The notes: generated from the sequence alone by a model not told the origin. 64,000 nt of DNA from Streptomyces pactum (GCF_002005225.1 NZ_CP019724.1:7234001-7298000); one strand, 5' to 3'. Positions 8,842-17,795 are shown, numbered from the stretch's first letter. Made by a program: numbers and translations.

Positions 8842-9495
8842 ATGGCACGCGTATCCCAGGCTCACCTCGACGCCCGCCGCCGGCAGATCCTCGACGGCGC
8901 CGCGCTCTGCTTCGCCCGTAACGGCTTCCACGCCACGTCGATGCAGGACGTGCTGAAGGAGGTCGACCTCTCGGCCGGGGCCGTCTACCGCTACTTCAGC
9001 GGCAAGGAGGAGCTGATCGAGGCCATCGCCACCGAGGTGCTGGGCGCCATCCGCGACGTGTACGAACGTGCCGCTCGGGAGAGCCCGCCGCCCATGCCCG
9101 ACGAGCTCATCGCCCGCACCCTGGCGCACATGATGCGCGAGCGGCCGGCGGTGACGGACGGCGGTGAGTGGCTGTTCCCGCGGCTCATGATCCAGGCCTG
9201 GACCGAGACGCTGCGCAACGACGCACTGTCCGCCCTCCTGGACGAAGGCTTCGCCAAGGTGACGGCGGCCTGGACGAAGGTAGTGAGCCGCTATCAGGAA
9301 ACCGGCATGATGCGCGACGACGTCGCCCCGGACGCCGTGGCCCGGACGCTGATGGCCGTGGTGCAGGGCTTCGGGGTCCAGTACGCGCTGTTCGGCACCT
9401 TCTCCCCGGAGGCGCTGCGGGCGGGCTTGCGGGGGTTGTTGAGCATGCGAGAGGCCGCCGACGGCACCGGTAACGAGTCGGTCGAGAAAGGGTGA
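8842..9495 (+). CDS. TetR-family transcriptional repressor
   Basis: A 217-residue repressor. The N-terminal helix-turn-helix (residues about 10-57: QILDGAALCFARNGFHATSM then LSAGAVYRYFSGKEEL) is the classical TetR DNA-binding domain. The remaining helical domain would bind an unknown ligand. It is transcribed away from the membrane protein at 7742-8737 and its promoter carries one of two matching 19-bp elements, so autoregulation and repression of the membrane protein are likely. By analogy with such pairs the membrane protein may export or respond to the inducing compound. Confidence 0.93.
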   Translation: MARVSQAHLDARRRQILDGAALCFARNGFHATSMQDVLKEVDLSAGAVYRYFSGKEELIEAIATEVLGAIRDVYERAARESPPPMPDELIARTLAHMMRERPAVTDGGEWLFPRLMIQAWTETLRNDALSALLDEGFAKVTAAWTKVVSRYQETGMMRDDVAPDAVARTLMAVVQGFGVQYALFGTFSPEALRAGLRGLLSMREAADGTGNESVEKG

Positions 9496-9519
9496 CGTGG
9501 CGGAAGTACTCCCGCCCCA

Positions 9520-9745
9520 GCCCTGGGCGGAGGCCGAGCTGCGCGGCTGAGTGGACGCGCGGGCATGGATGACCAGGAGGGCCCGAAGGCGTTGTTCGAC
9601 GCGTCGGTGGGTTGGCTGCGCGAGCGGCGGTGCCGCTGCCGGGGGTGACGACCCTGGCCCGGCTGGTCGCCTCGGTGCGGGATGCGGCGAACCGCCCGGC
9701 TGTGGGACACCCTGTACGGGCTGCTCAATGCGGGCTACGGCGATG
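9520..9745 (+). pseudogene. Fragment of a Tn3-family transposase (DUF4158 region)
   Basis: Translation with frame changes gives pieces typical of the N-terminal domain of Tn3-like transposases: EAELRG-stop-VDARAWMT, then EGPKALFDASVGWLRERR, then VPLPGVTTLARLVASVRDAA, and RLWDTLYGLL. At least three frameshifts and one stop separate these pieces, so the gene is dead. The remainder of the transposase and the terminal inverted repeats are not visible. It marks an old transposon insertion or recombination event at the edge of a decayed region. Confidence 0.75.
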
Positions 9746-9821
9746 AATCTCGGTCGGCTGTTCGGTCTATGTGTGTGGCGGGTGCTTTCGCACCAGCCCG
9801 ACCACCCACAGAAGGAGTGCA

Positions 9822-10640
9822 ATGCTGAGACAGGTCGCGGAGGGTGTGCTGACCCACCGGAGCGAGTTGCTCGAGAACAACGCCGTCGTGGTGCAAGGCC
9901 CGACCGGGGTGCTGCTCATCGACCCCGGGCTCACCGAAGCCGAAATGACCTGCCTCGCGGACGACCTTCGCGAGCTGGGCCAGAGCGTGGTGGCGGGCTT
10001 CGCGACGCATCCTGACTGGGATCACGTGCTCTGGCACCCCGAGTACGGCGACGCGCCCCGGTACGGCACCGCCCGCTGCGCAGCGCGTATGCGAGAGGTG
10101 CGGGCGGCCCCGGACTGGAAGGCGCACGTGGCCGCGGGGTTGCCGCCGGAAATCGCCGAGGAGACACCGTTGGACCTGTACGGTCTCATCACCCCTTTGC
10201 CGGCCGGAGCGGCGCGGATTCCCTGGAACGGCCCCCGCGTCCAGATCATCGAGCACCCGGCGCATGCGCCGGGCCATGCGGCGCTGCTGATCGCAGAGCG
10301 CGGGGTCCTCGTCGCCGGCGACATGCTTTCCGACGTCCTCGTCCCGAACCTCGACGAGTTGAACGACACCAACGACCCTCTCGGGGAGTACCTCACCGGA
10401 CTGCGCCTGCTCGAGGATGTCGCAGGCGATGTCGCTGTCATGGTCCCCGGCCACGGATCAGTCTGCGGAGCAGATGAGATACGCGCACGGATCGAGCAGG
10501 ATCGGGCGTACGTCCTTGCCGTGCGTGCGGGCCGTGTCCCCAGCGACCCGCGAGTCGGCCCAACGGCCAAGCCCGGCTGGGAGTGGACCACCGACATATC
10601 CGTCGACCAAGTCCAGCGCCTCGCTGGACGAGCTGAATGA
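9822..10640 (+). CDS. Metallo-beta-lactamase-fold hydrolase
   Basis: A 272-residue MBL-fold protein of unknown substrate. The first metal motif reads HPDWDH (residues 63-68) where the superfamily consensus is HxHxDH, so the second His is replaced by Asp. Later ligands are conserved: HAPGH (His152), AGDM (Asp166) and PGHGS (His211). ATG 9822 follows a GAAGGAG site. It appears intact although it lies between a transposase fragment and a urease relic. Ring-opening or thioester hydrolysis are common in the fold, but no specific reaction can be assigned. Confidence 0.85.
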   Translation: MLRQVAEGVLTHRSELLENNAVVVQGPTGVLLIDPGLTEAEMTCLADDLRELGQSVVAGFATHPDWDHVLWHPEYGDAPRYGTARCAARMREVRAAPDWKAHVAAGLPPEIAEETPLDLYGLITPLPAGAARIPWNGPRVQIIEHPAHAPGHAALLIAERGVLVAGDMLSDVLVPNLDELNDTNDPLGEYLTGLRLLEDVAGDVAVMVPGHGSVCGADEIRARIEQDRAYVLAVRAGRVPSDPRVGPTAKPGWEWTTDISVDQVQRLAGRAE

Positions 10641-10689
10641 AGCGCGCGCAACGGCACGTCCGCGCACGCGGAAGCGACAGACGCGCTGA

Positions 10690-10790
10690 TGCCGCCCGAG
10701 ACCCAGTTTGCCGATCGCGTCGAGGAAGGCATCCGCACCACCGCGGACAGTGAGCGCCTTCCCGGCGGGCAGCCGCATGACAGCGGCCAC
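10690..10790 (-). pseudogene. Possible N-terminal fragment of a tyrosine recombinase
   Basis: The minus strand encodes MRLPAGKALTVRGGADAFLD followed by AIGK, resembling the N-terminal core-binding start of streptomycete tyrosine recombinases as I remember them. The similarity stops after about 30 residues and no catalytic R-H-R-Y region follows. It is short enough to be chance, but it sits in a zone of clear gene debris. Confidence 0.3.
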
Positions 10791-10991
10791 CGCCCTGCGC
10801 TTCCGGGGCCGCGCCGGCGAGCATCAGTAGCCGGTTCACCCGCTCTCCGTGCCGGCGAACTCCGCCTGCTCTCCGCTTGTCCGGCCTTGAACTCCCCCGG
10901 GCAGGAACCAGGACGGGCTGGATCGGCCGGCCCCGGATTCAAGGGAGCCGCAGCACGCATCTTGGTGATCATCACGCCGCCCCCCGCAGTC

Positions 10992-11738
10992 TCCGCCGAC
11001 GCCCACCGGCCCGACGGGTGCCGTCGTGCCCTGCGCATCGGGCTCGCCGGGCCCGTCGGGTCGGGCAAGACCGCGACCGTCGCCGCGCGGTCATGCTGGT
11101 CGGCGCGATGAGCGGGCCGCTCGGCGGTGACCACTTCACGGTGTCCGCCGAGGCGGCCCGGGGTGCCCGGCCGCGGGTCGGCTCGGCCGCCGCCACCCTC
11201 GCCCTGCCGGGGCAGGACAAGGCCGGGGCACGCTACGACGTCGAGCTGACCGTCGAAGACGACGCCGAACTGTGCTGGCCGCCCGAGCGGTTGGTCTCCG
11301 CGCACGGAAGCGACCTGTGCGCCACCACACGCGTCGAACTCACCGCCGGGGCCCGGTTCCTGCTGTGGGAGGAGCAAATACTCGGCCGGTCCGGCGAGGA
11401 ACCGGGGCGGCTCACCAGCCGTCTGACGGTACGGATCGCGGGCCGGTGCGTACTCGACCGGGAACTGGCCCGCGGGCCCGGCGCCCCGGGCGGCTGGGAC
11501 GGCCCCCGCCGGCCTGGCCGGGCACCGTGCCGTCGGCCAACTCGTCGTCGTACGCCCGGAGTCCGCGACGGACCCGCCGACGGACCGGACCATCGCCGAG
11601 GGCGTGGCGGACATGCCGCTCGCCGGGCCCGCCGCGCTGGTGACGGCCGTCGCGCCGGACGCCCTGCGGCTCAGGCGGCTGCTGGACGAGGCGGCCGGCG
11701 CGCTGGGCCGAGTTCCCGGCGACCGAACGTACGTCTCC
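10992..11738 (+). pseudogene. Fused urease accessory relic: ureG start joined to ureD
   Basis: The first ~95 bases encode the start of the urease GTPase UreG (AHRPDGCRRALRIGLAGPVG followed by the P-loop end SGKTATVAA). At about 11085 this changes abruptly to UreD: VMLVGAMSGPLGGDHF, VGSAAATLALPG, then FLLWEEQILGRSGEEPG. A frameshift near 11492 moves the rest of UreD (VGQLVVVRPE, DMPLAGPAALVTAVAPDALR) to another frame. Since ureG and ureD are adjacent in streptomycete urease operons, a deletion spanning the two followed by a frameshift explains the structure. No other urease gene is in the window. Confidence 0.85.
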
Positions 11739-11839
11739 GTTTATCGGATTGGCAAAGAAGTAGTACCGCCTCTGTTCGCAGGGAACGCACAGCCGCGAGG
11801 ATCCCCGTACGTGTCGCAATCATGTACGGGGAGGGCCAC

Positions 11840-13465
11840 TTGAGGAAGATCAGACTGGGGCGGCGGACGGCGGCGTTCGGCTCGGCCGGAGCGCTGGTCA
11901 CCGCCACGCTGATGGCCGGTGCCGTCACGGCGCCCGCCGCGAGCGCCGCTCCGTCCGCCGGCCAGGCACAGGGACAGGGACACGCGAAGGGCTGGGACCG
12001 CGAGGCCCGCGGCACCACCATCGCCGCGGCCCGCGCCGCACGGGCCGGCGTCGACTGGCAGGACTGCCCCGCCGACTGGAACCTGCCGAAGCCGATCCAG
12101 TGCGGCTACGTCACGGTGCCGCTCGACTACGCCAAGCCCTTCGGGAAGCAGATCGAGATAGCCGTCGACCGCATCGGCAACACCGGCACGAAGGCCGAAC
12201 GCCAGGGCGCGCTCATCTACAACCCCGGCGGCCCGGGTGGCTCCGGACTGCGCTTCCCGGCCCGCGTCACCGGCAAGAGCGCGGTCTGGGCCGACGCTGC
12301 CGAGGCCTACGACTTCGTCGGCTTCGACCCCCGCGGCGTCGGCAAGTCCGCGCCCATCTCCTGCGTCGACCCGCAGGAGTTCGTCAAGGCGCCCAAGATG
12401 GACCCGGTACCCGACTCCGAGGCCGACAAGCTCGCCCAGCGCAAGCTCGCCCGCGAGTACGCCGAGGGCTGCTACGAGCGCAGCGGCGAGATGCTCCCGC
12501 ACATGACCACGCCGAACACCGCACGCGACCTCGACGTCATCCGCGCCGCGCTCGGCGAGAAGAAGCTCAACTACCTCGGCGTCTCCTACGGCACCTACCT
12601 CGGCGCCGTCTACGGCACCCTCTTCCCCGACCACGTGCGCCGGATGGTCGTCGACAGCGTCGTCAACCCGTCCCGCGACAAGATCTGGTACCAGGCCAAC
12701 CTGGACCAGGACGTCGCCTTCGAGAAGCGCTGGAAGGACTGGCAGGACTGGGTCGCCGAGAACGACGCCACCTTCCACCTCGGCGACACCCGCGCCGAGG
12801 TCCAGGAGCGGTGGCTCGAACTGCGCGCCACCGCGAAGAAGGAGCCGCTCGGCGGGGTGGTCGGCCCGGCCGAGCTGATCTCCTTCTTCCAGAGCGCCCC
12901 TTACTACGACTCCGCGTGGGTGCCGGTCGCGACGATCTTCAGCAAGTACGTCGCCGGTGACACCCAGGCCCTCGTCGACGCCGCCGCCCCCGACCCGTCC
13001 GACACCGCGGGCAACGCCTCGGCGGAGAACGGCAACGCCGTCTACACCGCCGTCGAGTGTGCCGACGCCAAGTGGCCCGCAGACTGGAACACCTGGGACC
13101 GGGACAACACCCGGCTGCACCGCGACCACCCGTTCATGACCTGGGCCAACGCCTGGATGAACCTGCCGTGCGCCACCTGGCCGGTCAAGCAGCGGACCCC
13201 GGTGGACGTGCAGAGCGGCAAGGGTCTTCCGCCGGTGCTGATCGTCCAGTCCGAACGGGACGCGGCCACCCCGTACGAGGGCGCGCTCGAACTGCACCAG
13301 CGGTTCAAGGGGTCGCGTCTGATCACCGAGCGGGACGCCGGTTCGCACGGCGTCACCGGTCTCGTCAACCCGTGCGTCAACGACCGGGTGGACGCCTACC
13401 TGCTCACCGGCGAGGTGGACCCCAGGGACGTGACCTGCGCCCCGCACGCCACTCCCAAGCCGTAA
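11840..13465 (+). CDS. Secreted tripeptidyl-aminopeptidase-like alpha/beta hydrolase
   Basis: A 541-residue exported serine peptidase of the Streptomyces Tap/SlpD/SlpE type, which removes tripeptides from protein N-termini. Residues 1-36 are a signal peptide (basic start, hydrophobic core, ending ASAA). The alpha/beta hydrolase fold shows the oxyanion NPGGPGGSG, the nucleophile elbow GVSYGT, the catalytic Asp in SERDAATP and the catalytic His in DAGSHGV. I chose TTG 11840 because GGGGAGGG lies four bases upstream; ATG 11822 would place that site inside the gene. A strong hairpin follows the stop codon. Confidence 0.9.
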   Translation: MRKIRLGRRTAAFGSAGALVTATLMAGAVTAPAASAAPSAGQAQGQGHAKGWDREARGTTIAAARAARAGVDWQDCPADWNLPKPIQCGYVTVPLDYAKPFGKQIEIAVDRIGNTGTKAERQGALIYNPGGPGGSGLRFPARVTGKSAVWADAAEAYDFVGFDPRGVGKSAPISCVDPQEFVKAPKMDPVPDSEADKLAQRKLAREYAEGCYERSGEMLPHMTTPNTARDLDVIRAALGEKKLNYLGVSYGTYLGAVYGTLFPDHVRRMVVDSVVNPSRDKIWYQANLDQDVAFEKRWKDWQDWVAENDATFHLGDTRAEVQERWLELRATAKKEPLGGVVGPAELISFFQSAPYYDSAWVPVATIFSKYVAGDTQALVDAAAPDPSDTAGNASAENGNAVYTAVECADAKWPADWNTWDRDNTRLHRDHPFMTWANAWMNLPCATWPVKQRTPVDVQSGKGLPPVLIVQSERDAATPYEGALELHQRFKGSRLITERDAGSHGVTGLVNPCVNDRVDAYLLTGEVDPRDVTCAPHATPKP

Positions 13466-13483
13466 CGGCACCGCGTACGAGGA

Positions 13484-13512
13484 GGGGGCGGCCGGTCCGA
13501 CCGGCCGCCCCC
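13484..13512. terminator. Bidirectional terminator hairpin
   Basis: A perfect 14-bp GC-rich inverted repeat (arms 13484-13497 and 13499-13512) lies between the stop of the secreted peptidase and the convergent stop of the epimerase-like gene at 13523. It probably terminates both transcripts. Confidence 0.8.
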
Positions 13513-13522
13513 TTCGGCGTCC

Positions 13523-14557
13523 TCAACCCCGGCGCCCCGCCAGCCAGGTGTCCTCCGCCGCGTAGTCGAAGAGGTCCCCGTACGCCTTGAACATCTTCGG
13601 GTACGCCTCCCGCCAGTCCCGGCCGGCCAGCCGCTCCTTGAGGAAGGCGACCGTGTCCGGCAGGGTCTCGGCGTACCGGGCCACCGGGCGGTAGCCCAAC
13701 TGCCGCTCGGCCGCCGTCATGTCGCACACCACCGGCGCGGGCACGGACCACGGTGTGTCGCCCACGGCATCCGCGGGCGGCGGACCGTCCACCAGCACGT
13801 CCTCGGCGTCCACGCCCATCACCGCGTCGATCGCCGCTCCGATCTCCGCCACCGTCGGCGCGTCCGGATCGACCGCGTTCAGCACGCGCGTCCCCGGCCG
13901 GGGCGCGGCCAGCCGGATCAGTTCGGCGATGTTGTGCACGCTCGCGGGATGGAAGCGGCTCGCACCGCCGTAGGCGAGGACGCGCCGACGCCTGCCGTCG
14001 AGGTTGCGCTTGACGAAGTACAGCTCGCGCGGGGTCCGGCAGTACGGACCGTGGACCGCGCCCGCGCGCAGCAGCGTGACGGGCAACCGGTCGCCCGCCG
14101 CGAGGAGTTCCCGCTCCAGCGCGGCCTTGCGGGTGCTGTACGAGGTGTCGCCCGGGCGGACCGTGCGCTGCTCCTCGGTGACCGGCACCGGGTACTCGGG
14201 GAAGCCGTCGGGCTCGGCCTGGGTGTCGAAGTTGCGGCCCCTGCCGTCCTCGTAGACCGACACGCTGGAGATCACCACGGCCGAGCCGACCCGCCCGGCG
14301 AGCGAGACCAACTGCCGCGCGTGGTCCTCCCCGAAGGCCACCATGTCCACCAGGACGTCGCAGCCGTCACCGACCGCGGCCGACAGGGCCGCTTCGTCCT
14401 CCCGGTCGGCCCGCGCCACCCGGACGTCCCCGGGCCAGTCCCCGTCCCGCTCGCCGCCCCGCGAGACGGCCGTCACCTCCCAGCCGTCCCGGGCCAGCGC
14501 CCCCACGGCCACCCGCCCGATCTGTCCCGTCGCTCCGACCACCACAGCACGTGTCAT
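13523..14557 (-). CDS. NAD(P)-dependent epimerase/reductase of the extended SDR type
   Basis: A 344-residue Rossmann-fold protein. The N-terminal nucleotide-binding motif GATGQIGR (residues about 8-15) begins strand 1. The VISSVSVYED segment and a TSYSTRKAALE region supply the SDR catalytic Ser, Tyr and Lys. The C-terminal half resembles isoflavone-reductase/UDP-sugar epimerase-like proteins. ATG 14557 was chosen because the Rossmann strand begins immediately; its ribosome binding site is weak. It is monocistronic between two terminators, so neighbours give no clue to substrate. Confidence 0.85.
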   Translation of the reverse strand: MTRAVVVGATGQIGRVAVGALARDGWEVTAVSRGGERDGDWPGDVRVARADREDEAALSAAVGDGCDVLVDMVAFGEDHARQLVSLAGRVGSAVVISSVSVYEDGRGRNFDTQAEPDGFPEYPVPVTEEQRTVRPGDTSYSTRKAALERELLAAGDRLPVTLLRAGAVHGPYCRTPRELYFVKRNLDGRRRRVLAYGGASRFHPASVHNIAELIRLAAPRPGTRVLNAVDPDAPTVAEIGAAIDAVMGVDAEDVLVDGPPPADAVGDTPWSVPAPVVCDMTAAERQLGYRPVARYAETLPDTVAFLKERLAGRDWREAYPKMFKAYGDLFDYAAEDTWLAGRRG

Positions 14558-14610
14558 ACGGCGACCGTAGGCGCCCGCCCGGCCCCCGGCCACGCTCTTC
14601 TGCCGACGGC

Positions 14611-14650
14611 AGACAACGGGCTGCGGCGGCAGACAACGGGCTGCGGCGGC
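14611..14650. repeat. Perfect 20-bp tandem duplication
   Basis: The 20-mer AGACAACGGGCTGCGGCGGC occurs twice in direct succession (14611-14630 and 14631-14650), followed by degenerate GGCGGGC copies up to the acyltransferase stop codon. It lies in non-coding DNA between two minus-strand genes. Confidence 0.9.
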
Positions 14651-14698
14651 GGGCGGCGGGCTGTCCGCGGCGGGCTGCCGTCGGCGGGCGGCGGGCTC

Positions 14699-15421
14699 CT
14701 AGCGGTGCGGCAGCCGGGGGAACCTCGGTCCCTTCGCCGCCTTCGCGGCCTCCTCCGCCTTCACGTCGGCGGCGTACCGGTCCACGTACTCCTGGCCGGA
14801 CAGCGTCAGGACGGCGTACATGATCTCGTCGGTGACGGCGCGCAGCACGGCCTTCTCCCGTTCCAGGCCGGCGTACCGGGAGAAGTCCAGGGGCTCGCCG
14901 AAACGGATCACCACCGGGTGCAGCTTCGGGATCTTACGGCCCGGCGGCTGCGCCTCGAAGGTGCCGATCATCGCGCAGGGCACCACCGGCACCCCGGCCC
15001 TGAGCGCCATCACGGCGACGCCGACCTTGCCCTTGTACAGCCTGCCGTCGTGCGACCGCGTGCCCTCCGGATAGATGCCGAGCAGCTCGTCCTTGCCCAG
15101 TACACCGAGCCCCTCGCGGATCGCGGCCTGTCCCGCCTCCTTGCCGGAGCGGTCGACGGGGATCTGCCCGGCGCTGCGGAAGAAGAACGCGGTCAGCCGG
15201 CCCTTGAGGCCCGGGCCGGTGAAGTACTCGGCCTTGGCGAGGAAGGTGATCCGGCGCCTGAGCACCGCCGGCATCAGGAAGTGGTCCGCGAAGGAGAGGT
15301 GGTTGCCCGCGACGATGGCCGCGCCCGAGGCCGGCACGTGGTCCAGGCCCTCGATGCGGGGGCGGAAGACGACTCGCAGCAGCGGGCCCAGCAGCACGTA
15401 CTTGAGCACGTAGTAGAACAC
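14699..15421 (-). CDS. 1-acyl-glycerol-3-phosphate acyltransferase (PlsC family)
   Basis: A 240-residue membrane-associated acyltransferase that would transfer an acyl chain to lysophosphatidate or a related acceptor. The N-terminal hydrophobic segment FYYVLKYVLLGPLL is followed by the four PlsC blocks: NHLSFAD (the HX4D catalytic motif), the FLAKAEYF region, YPEGTRS and VVPCAMIG. GTG 15421 was selected because GGGAG lies 8 bases upstream and the longer reading frame is unlike the family. A Lys/Ala-rich tail ends the protein. Confidence 0.9.
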   Translation of the reverse strand: MFYYVLKYVLLGPLLRVVFRPRIEGLDHVPASGAAIVAGNHLSFADHFLMPAVLRRRITFLAKAEYFTGPGLKGRLTAFFFRSAGQIPVDRSGKEAGQAAIREGLGVLGKDELLGIYPEGTRSHDGRLYKGKVGVAVMALRAGVPVVPCAMIGTFEAQPPGRKIPKLHPVVIRFGEPLDFSRYAGLEREKAVLRAVTDEIMYAVLTLSGQEYVDRYAADVKAEEAAKAAKGPRFPRLPHR

Positions 15422-15601
15422 GGTGTGTCTCCCGCTCTCCCGGTAGGCAAGGCACGGCTCCGTGTGGGACGTCCGCGTCCGGTGATCGATCGTAGCCCGG
15501 CCCCTGCCGGTCCGGCCGGGACCGGTTCGGCCACTCTTCGGACCGCACCGCCCGTGCGAACGTGCCCGCCCCGCGGCGGTGGATCCGGCACATGTCCGGG
15601 A

Positions 15602-15649
15602 CGCCGACGAGGCGGTGGGGTGCGGGCCCACCCCACCGCCTCGTCGGCG
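15602..15649 (-). terminator. Strong terminator of the MFS symporter gene
   Basis: A perfect 21-bp inverted repeat (15602-15622 and 15629-15649) with a 6-base loop begins just after the stop codon of the MFS gene. It is the longest perfect stem seen in the window and also isolates the downstream acyltransferase from read-through. Confidence 0.9.
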
Positions 15650-15654
15650 CGCGC

Positions 15655-17169
15655 TCAGAACTTCGGAGCCGGAGCCTGTGCCTCGACCATCTCCGCCGCC
15701 TCCTCGTCGGTCTGCACCGAGGGCGGGGAGCCTTCGAGCGGCTGCTGGGCCGTCTCCTTCATGCAGGCCACCGCCACGACACCGACCAGGGCCGCGGCCA
15801 TCGCGTAGTACGCCGGCATCATGTCGGAGCCGGTCACGCTGATCAGAGCGGTGATGACCAGCGGCGTGGTACCGCCGAACAGCGAGGCCGACAGGTTGTA
15901 GCCGACCGAGAGGGAGCCGTACCGGACGTTGGTGGGGAACATCGCCGGGAGCGCCGCCGACATCGTGCCGAGCAGACACACCAGGGAGAGCCCGAGCATC
16001 AGCATGCCGGCCGAGACGGCGAGCAGACTGCCGTCCTGCACCAGCACGAACGCCGGGGCGGACAGGACGAAGAAGCCGACCATGCCGGTCATGAGGAGGG
16101 GCTTGCGGCCGAAGCGGTCGGAGAGGCGGCCGACCTGGTTGATGATCAGCATCAGCAGCACCATGGTGGCCACCAGGATCATCAGGCCGTGACTCTCGCT
16201 GTAGTCCAGTTCGTCCGACAGATACGTGGGCATGTACGACAGCAGCATGTAGTCGGTGATGTTGTACGCGCCGACGAGCGCGATGCACAGCACCAGCGAG
16301 CGCCAGTGCGTGCGGAAGATCTTGGCCAGGTCGCCCCGGGCGGTGGTCTCCACCGCCGTCGCCGCCTCCGAGATGTGGACGTTGGACTCCTCCAGCTTCA
16401 GGAACGCGGGGGTGTCGTCCAGCTTCAGCCGCAGGTAGATACCGACGATGCCGAGCGGCGCCGCGACGAGGAACGGGATGCGCCAGCCCCAGGCGTCCAT
16501 GGTGTCGCTGCCGAGCCAGGCCGTGAGGGCGGTGACCAGACCGGCGGCGCCGGTGTACCCGGCCAGCGTTCCCAGCTCCAGGAAGCTGCCGAAGAAGCCG
16601 CGCCGCTTGTCGGGCGCGTACTCGGCGATGAAGGTGGACGCACCGCCGTACTCGCCGCCGGTCGAGAAGCCCTGGAGCAGACGGAACATGATCAGCAGGA
16701 CCGGGGCCCAGAAGCCGATGGAGTCGTAGCTGGGGATGAGCCCGATGGCGGCGGTGCCGATCGCCATGAGGATCATCGTCAGGGCGAGGACCTTCTTGCG
16801 GCCGACCTTGTCACCCATCGGGCCGAAGACCATGCCGCCGAGCGGGCGCACCAGGAACGCCACGGCGAACGTGGCGAACGAGGAGAGCAACTGCGCGGTG
16901 TCGCTCCCGGACGGGAAGAACACCCGGCCGATGGTGCCGGCCAGGTAGGCGTAGATGCCGAAGTCGAACCACTCCATGGCATTGCCGAGCGACGCCGCCT
17001 TCACGGCTCTCTTGACCGCGGCCTCGTCCGTGACGGTGATGTCCGACCGGCGCAGCCGGGGGTTCTGCCGGCGCCGGATGGCCCGGAACAGGGCCGGGTG
17101 GCGGCGGATCGCCGCGGCGTCGGGTTCCTGGCCGTTCTCGTTGGGGGACGTGGCGGCCTCCCTTTCCAC
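15655..17169 (-). CDS. MFS metabolite:proton symporter (MHS/ProP type)
   Basis: A 504-residue twelve-helix transporter of the metabolite:H+ symporter branch of the major facilitator superfamily. After a ~60-residue soluble N-terminus the first helix begins with the family signature GNAMEWFDFGIYAYLA. The loop 2-3 motif GPMGDKVGRKK and RLLQGFSTGGEYGG in helix 4 are also characteristic. Close relatives carry osmoprotectants such as proline/betaine or organic acids such as citrate and ketoglutarate; the substrate cannot be told from sequence. The C-terminal tail is acidic and proline-rich. A strong terminator follows. Confidence 0.92.
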   Translation of the reverse strand: MEREAATSPNENGQEPDAAAIRRHPALFRAIRRRQNPRLRRSDITVTDEAAVKRAVKAASLGNAMEWFDFGIYAYLAGTIGRVFFPSGSDTAQLLSSFATFAVAFLVRPLGGMVFGPMGDKVGRKKVLALTMILMAIGTAAIGLIPSYDSIGFWAPVLLIMFRLLQGFSTGGEYGGASTFIAEYAPDKRRGFFGSFLELGTLAGYTGAAGLVTALTAWLGSDTMDAWGWRIPFLVAAPLGIVGIYLRLKLDDTPAFLKLEESNVHISEAATAVETTARGDLAKIFRTHWRSLVLCIALVGAYNITDYMLLSYMPTYLSDELDYSESHGLMILVATMVLLMLIINQVGRLSDRFGRKPLLMTGMVGFFVLSAPAFVLVQDGSLLAVSAGMLMLGLSLVCLLGTMSAALPAMFPTNVRYGSLSVGYNLSASLFGGTTPLVITALISVTGSDMMPAYYAMAAALVGVVAVACMKETAQQPLEGSPPSVQTDEEAAEMVEAQAPAPKF

Positions 17170-17321
17170 GGGCAGACGCTCCTGGCGGAGTGCTGCTCGG
17201 TCGTACGTTTCTCAGGTCGTACCGTTCCCCCGATCATCCTGGGTATGGTCGTGACTTCGGTCATGTGGTTGAGCCGACGAGGTGAACACACGGCCTCGGG
17301 CGCGGTGAGTACGCTTCGTAC

Positions 17322-17777
17322 ATGCGGATCTCCGTCTCCTCCGACATGGACGAACCCGTCGCCCGCCTCCTCGTCGAGGAGCTGCGCGGACGCGGCCACG
17401 AGGTACTGACGCACGGCGCGCTGCGGCCCGGGGCGGACCCCCGGTGGGCGGTGTGCTCGGAGCGGGCGGCGCGTGAGGTCGCCGACGGCACGGCCGACCA
17501 GGCGGTGGTGTGCTGCTGGACCGGCACGGGGGCGTCGATCGCCGCGAACAAGGTGCCGGGCGTACGGGCGGCCCTGTGCGCCGACGCGTACACCGCGGAC
17601 GGGGCCCGCCGCTGGAATGACGCCAACGTGCTCGCGCTCAGTCTGCGGCTGACGTCGGAGCCGCTGCTGCGGGAGATTCTCGACGCCTGGTTCGCGGGCC
17701 GGCCCGGCCAGGACGCCGAGGACCGGGACAACGTGACACACGTGGAGCGGCTCGACCGGGGCCGAGCCGCTCCGTGA
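17322..17777 (+). CDS. RpiB/LacA/LacB-family sugar-phosphate isomerase
   Basis: A 151-residue protein of the ribose-5-phosphate isomerase B family, which interconverts aldose and ketose phosphates. It starts MRISVSSDMDEPVARLLVEE, has the conserved TGTGASIAANKVPGVRAALC segment and RRWNDANVLALS near the C-terminus. The usual catalytic Cys position is occupied (VVCCWTGTG). The C-terminal ~20 residues are charged and non-conserved. It is convergent with rocD, with 18 bases between stops. True ribose-5-phosphate activity or a different sugar phosphate cannot be separated here. Confidence 0.88.
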   Translation: MRISVSSDMDEPVARLLVEELRGRGHEVLTHGALRPGADPRWAVCSERAAREVADGTADQAVVCCWTGTGASIAANKVPGVRAALCADAYTADGARRWNDANVLALSLRLTSEPLLREILDAWFAGRPGQDAEDRDNVTHVERLDRGRAAP

Positions 17778-17795
17778 CGGCACCTCGGGACGGGG

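Noticed and set aside
10877..13465. One 862-codon open frame joining the urease relic to the secreted peptidase
   Set aside because: The signal peptide and a ribosome binding site at 11828-11840 show that the peptidase starts at 11840. The upstream part is UreG/UreD debris that merely stays open in GC-rich DNA.
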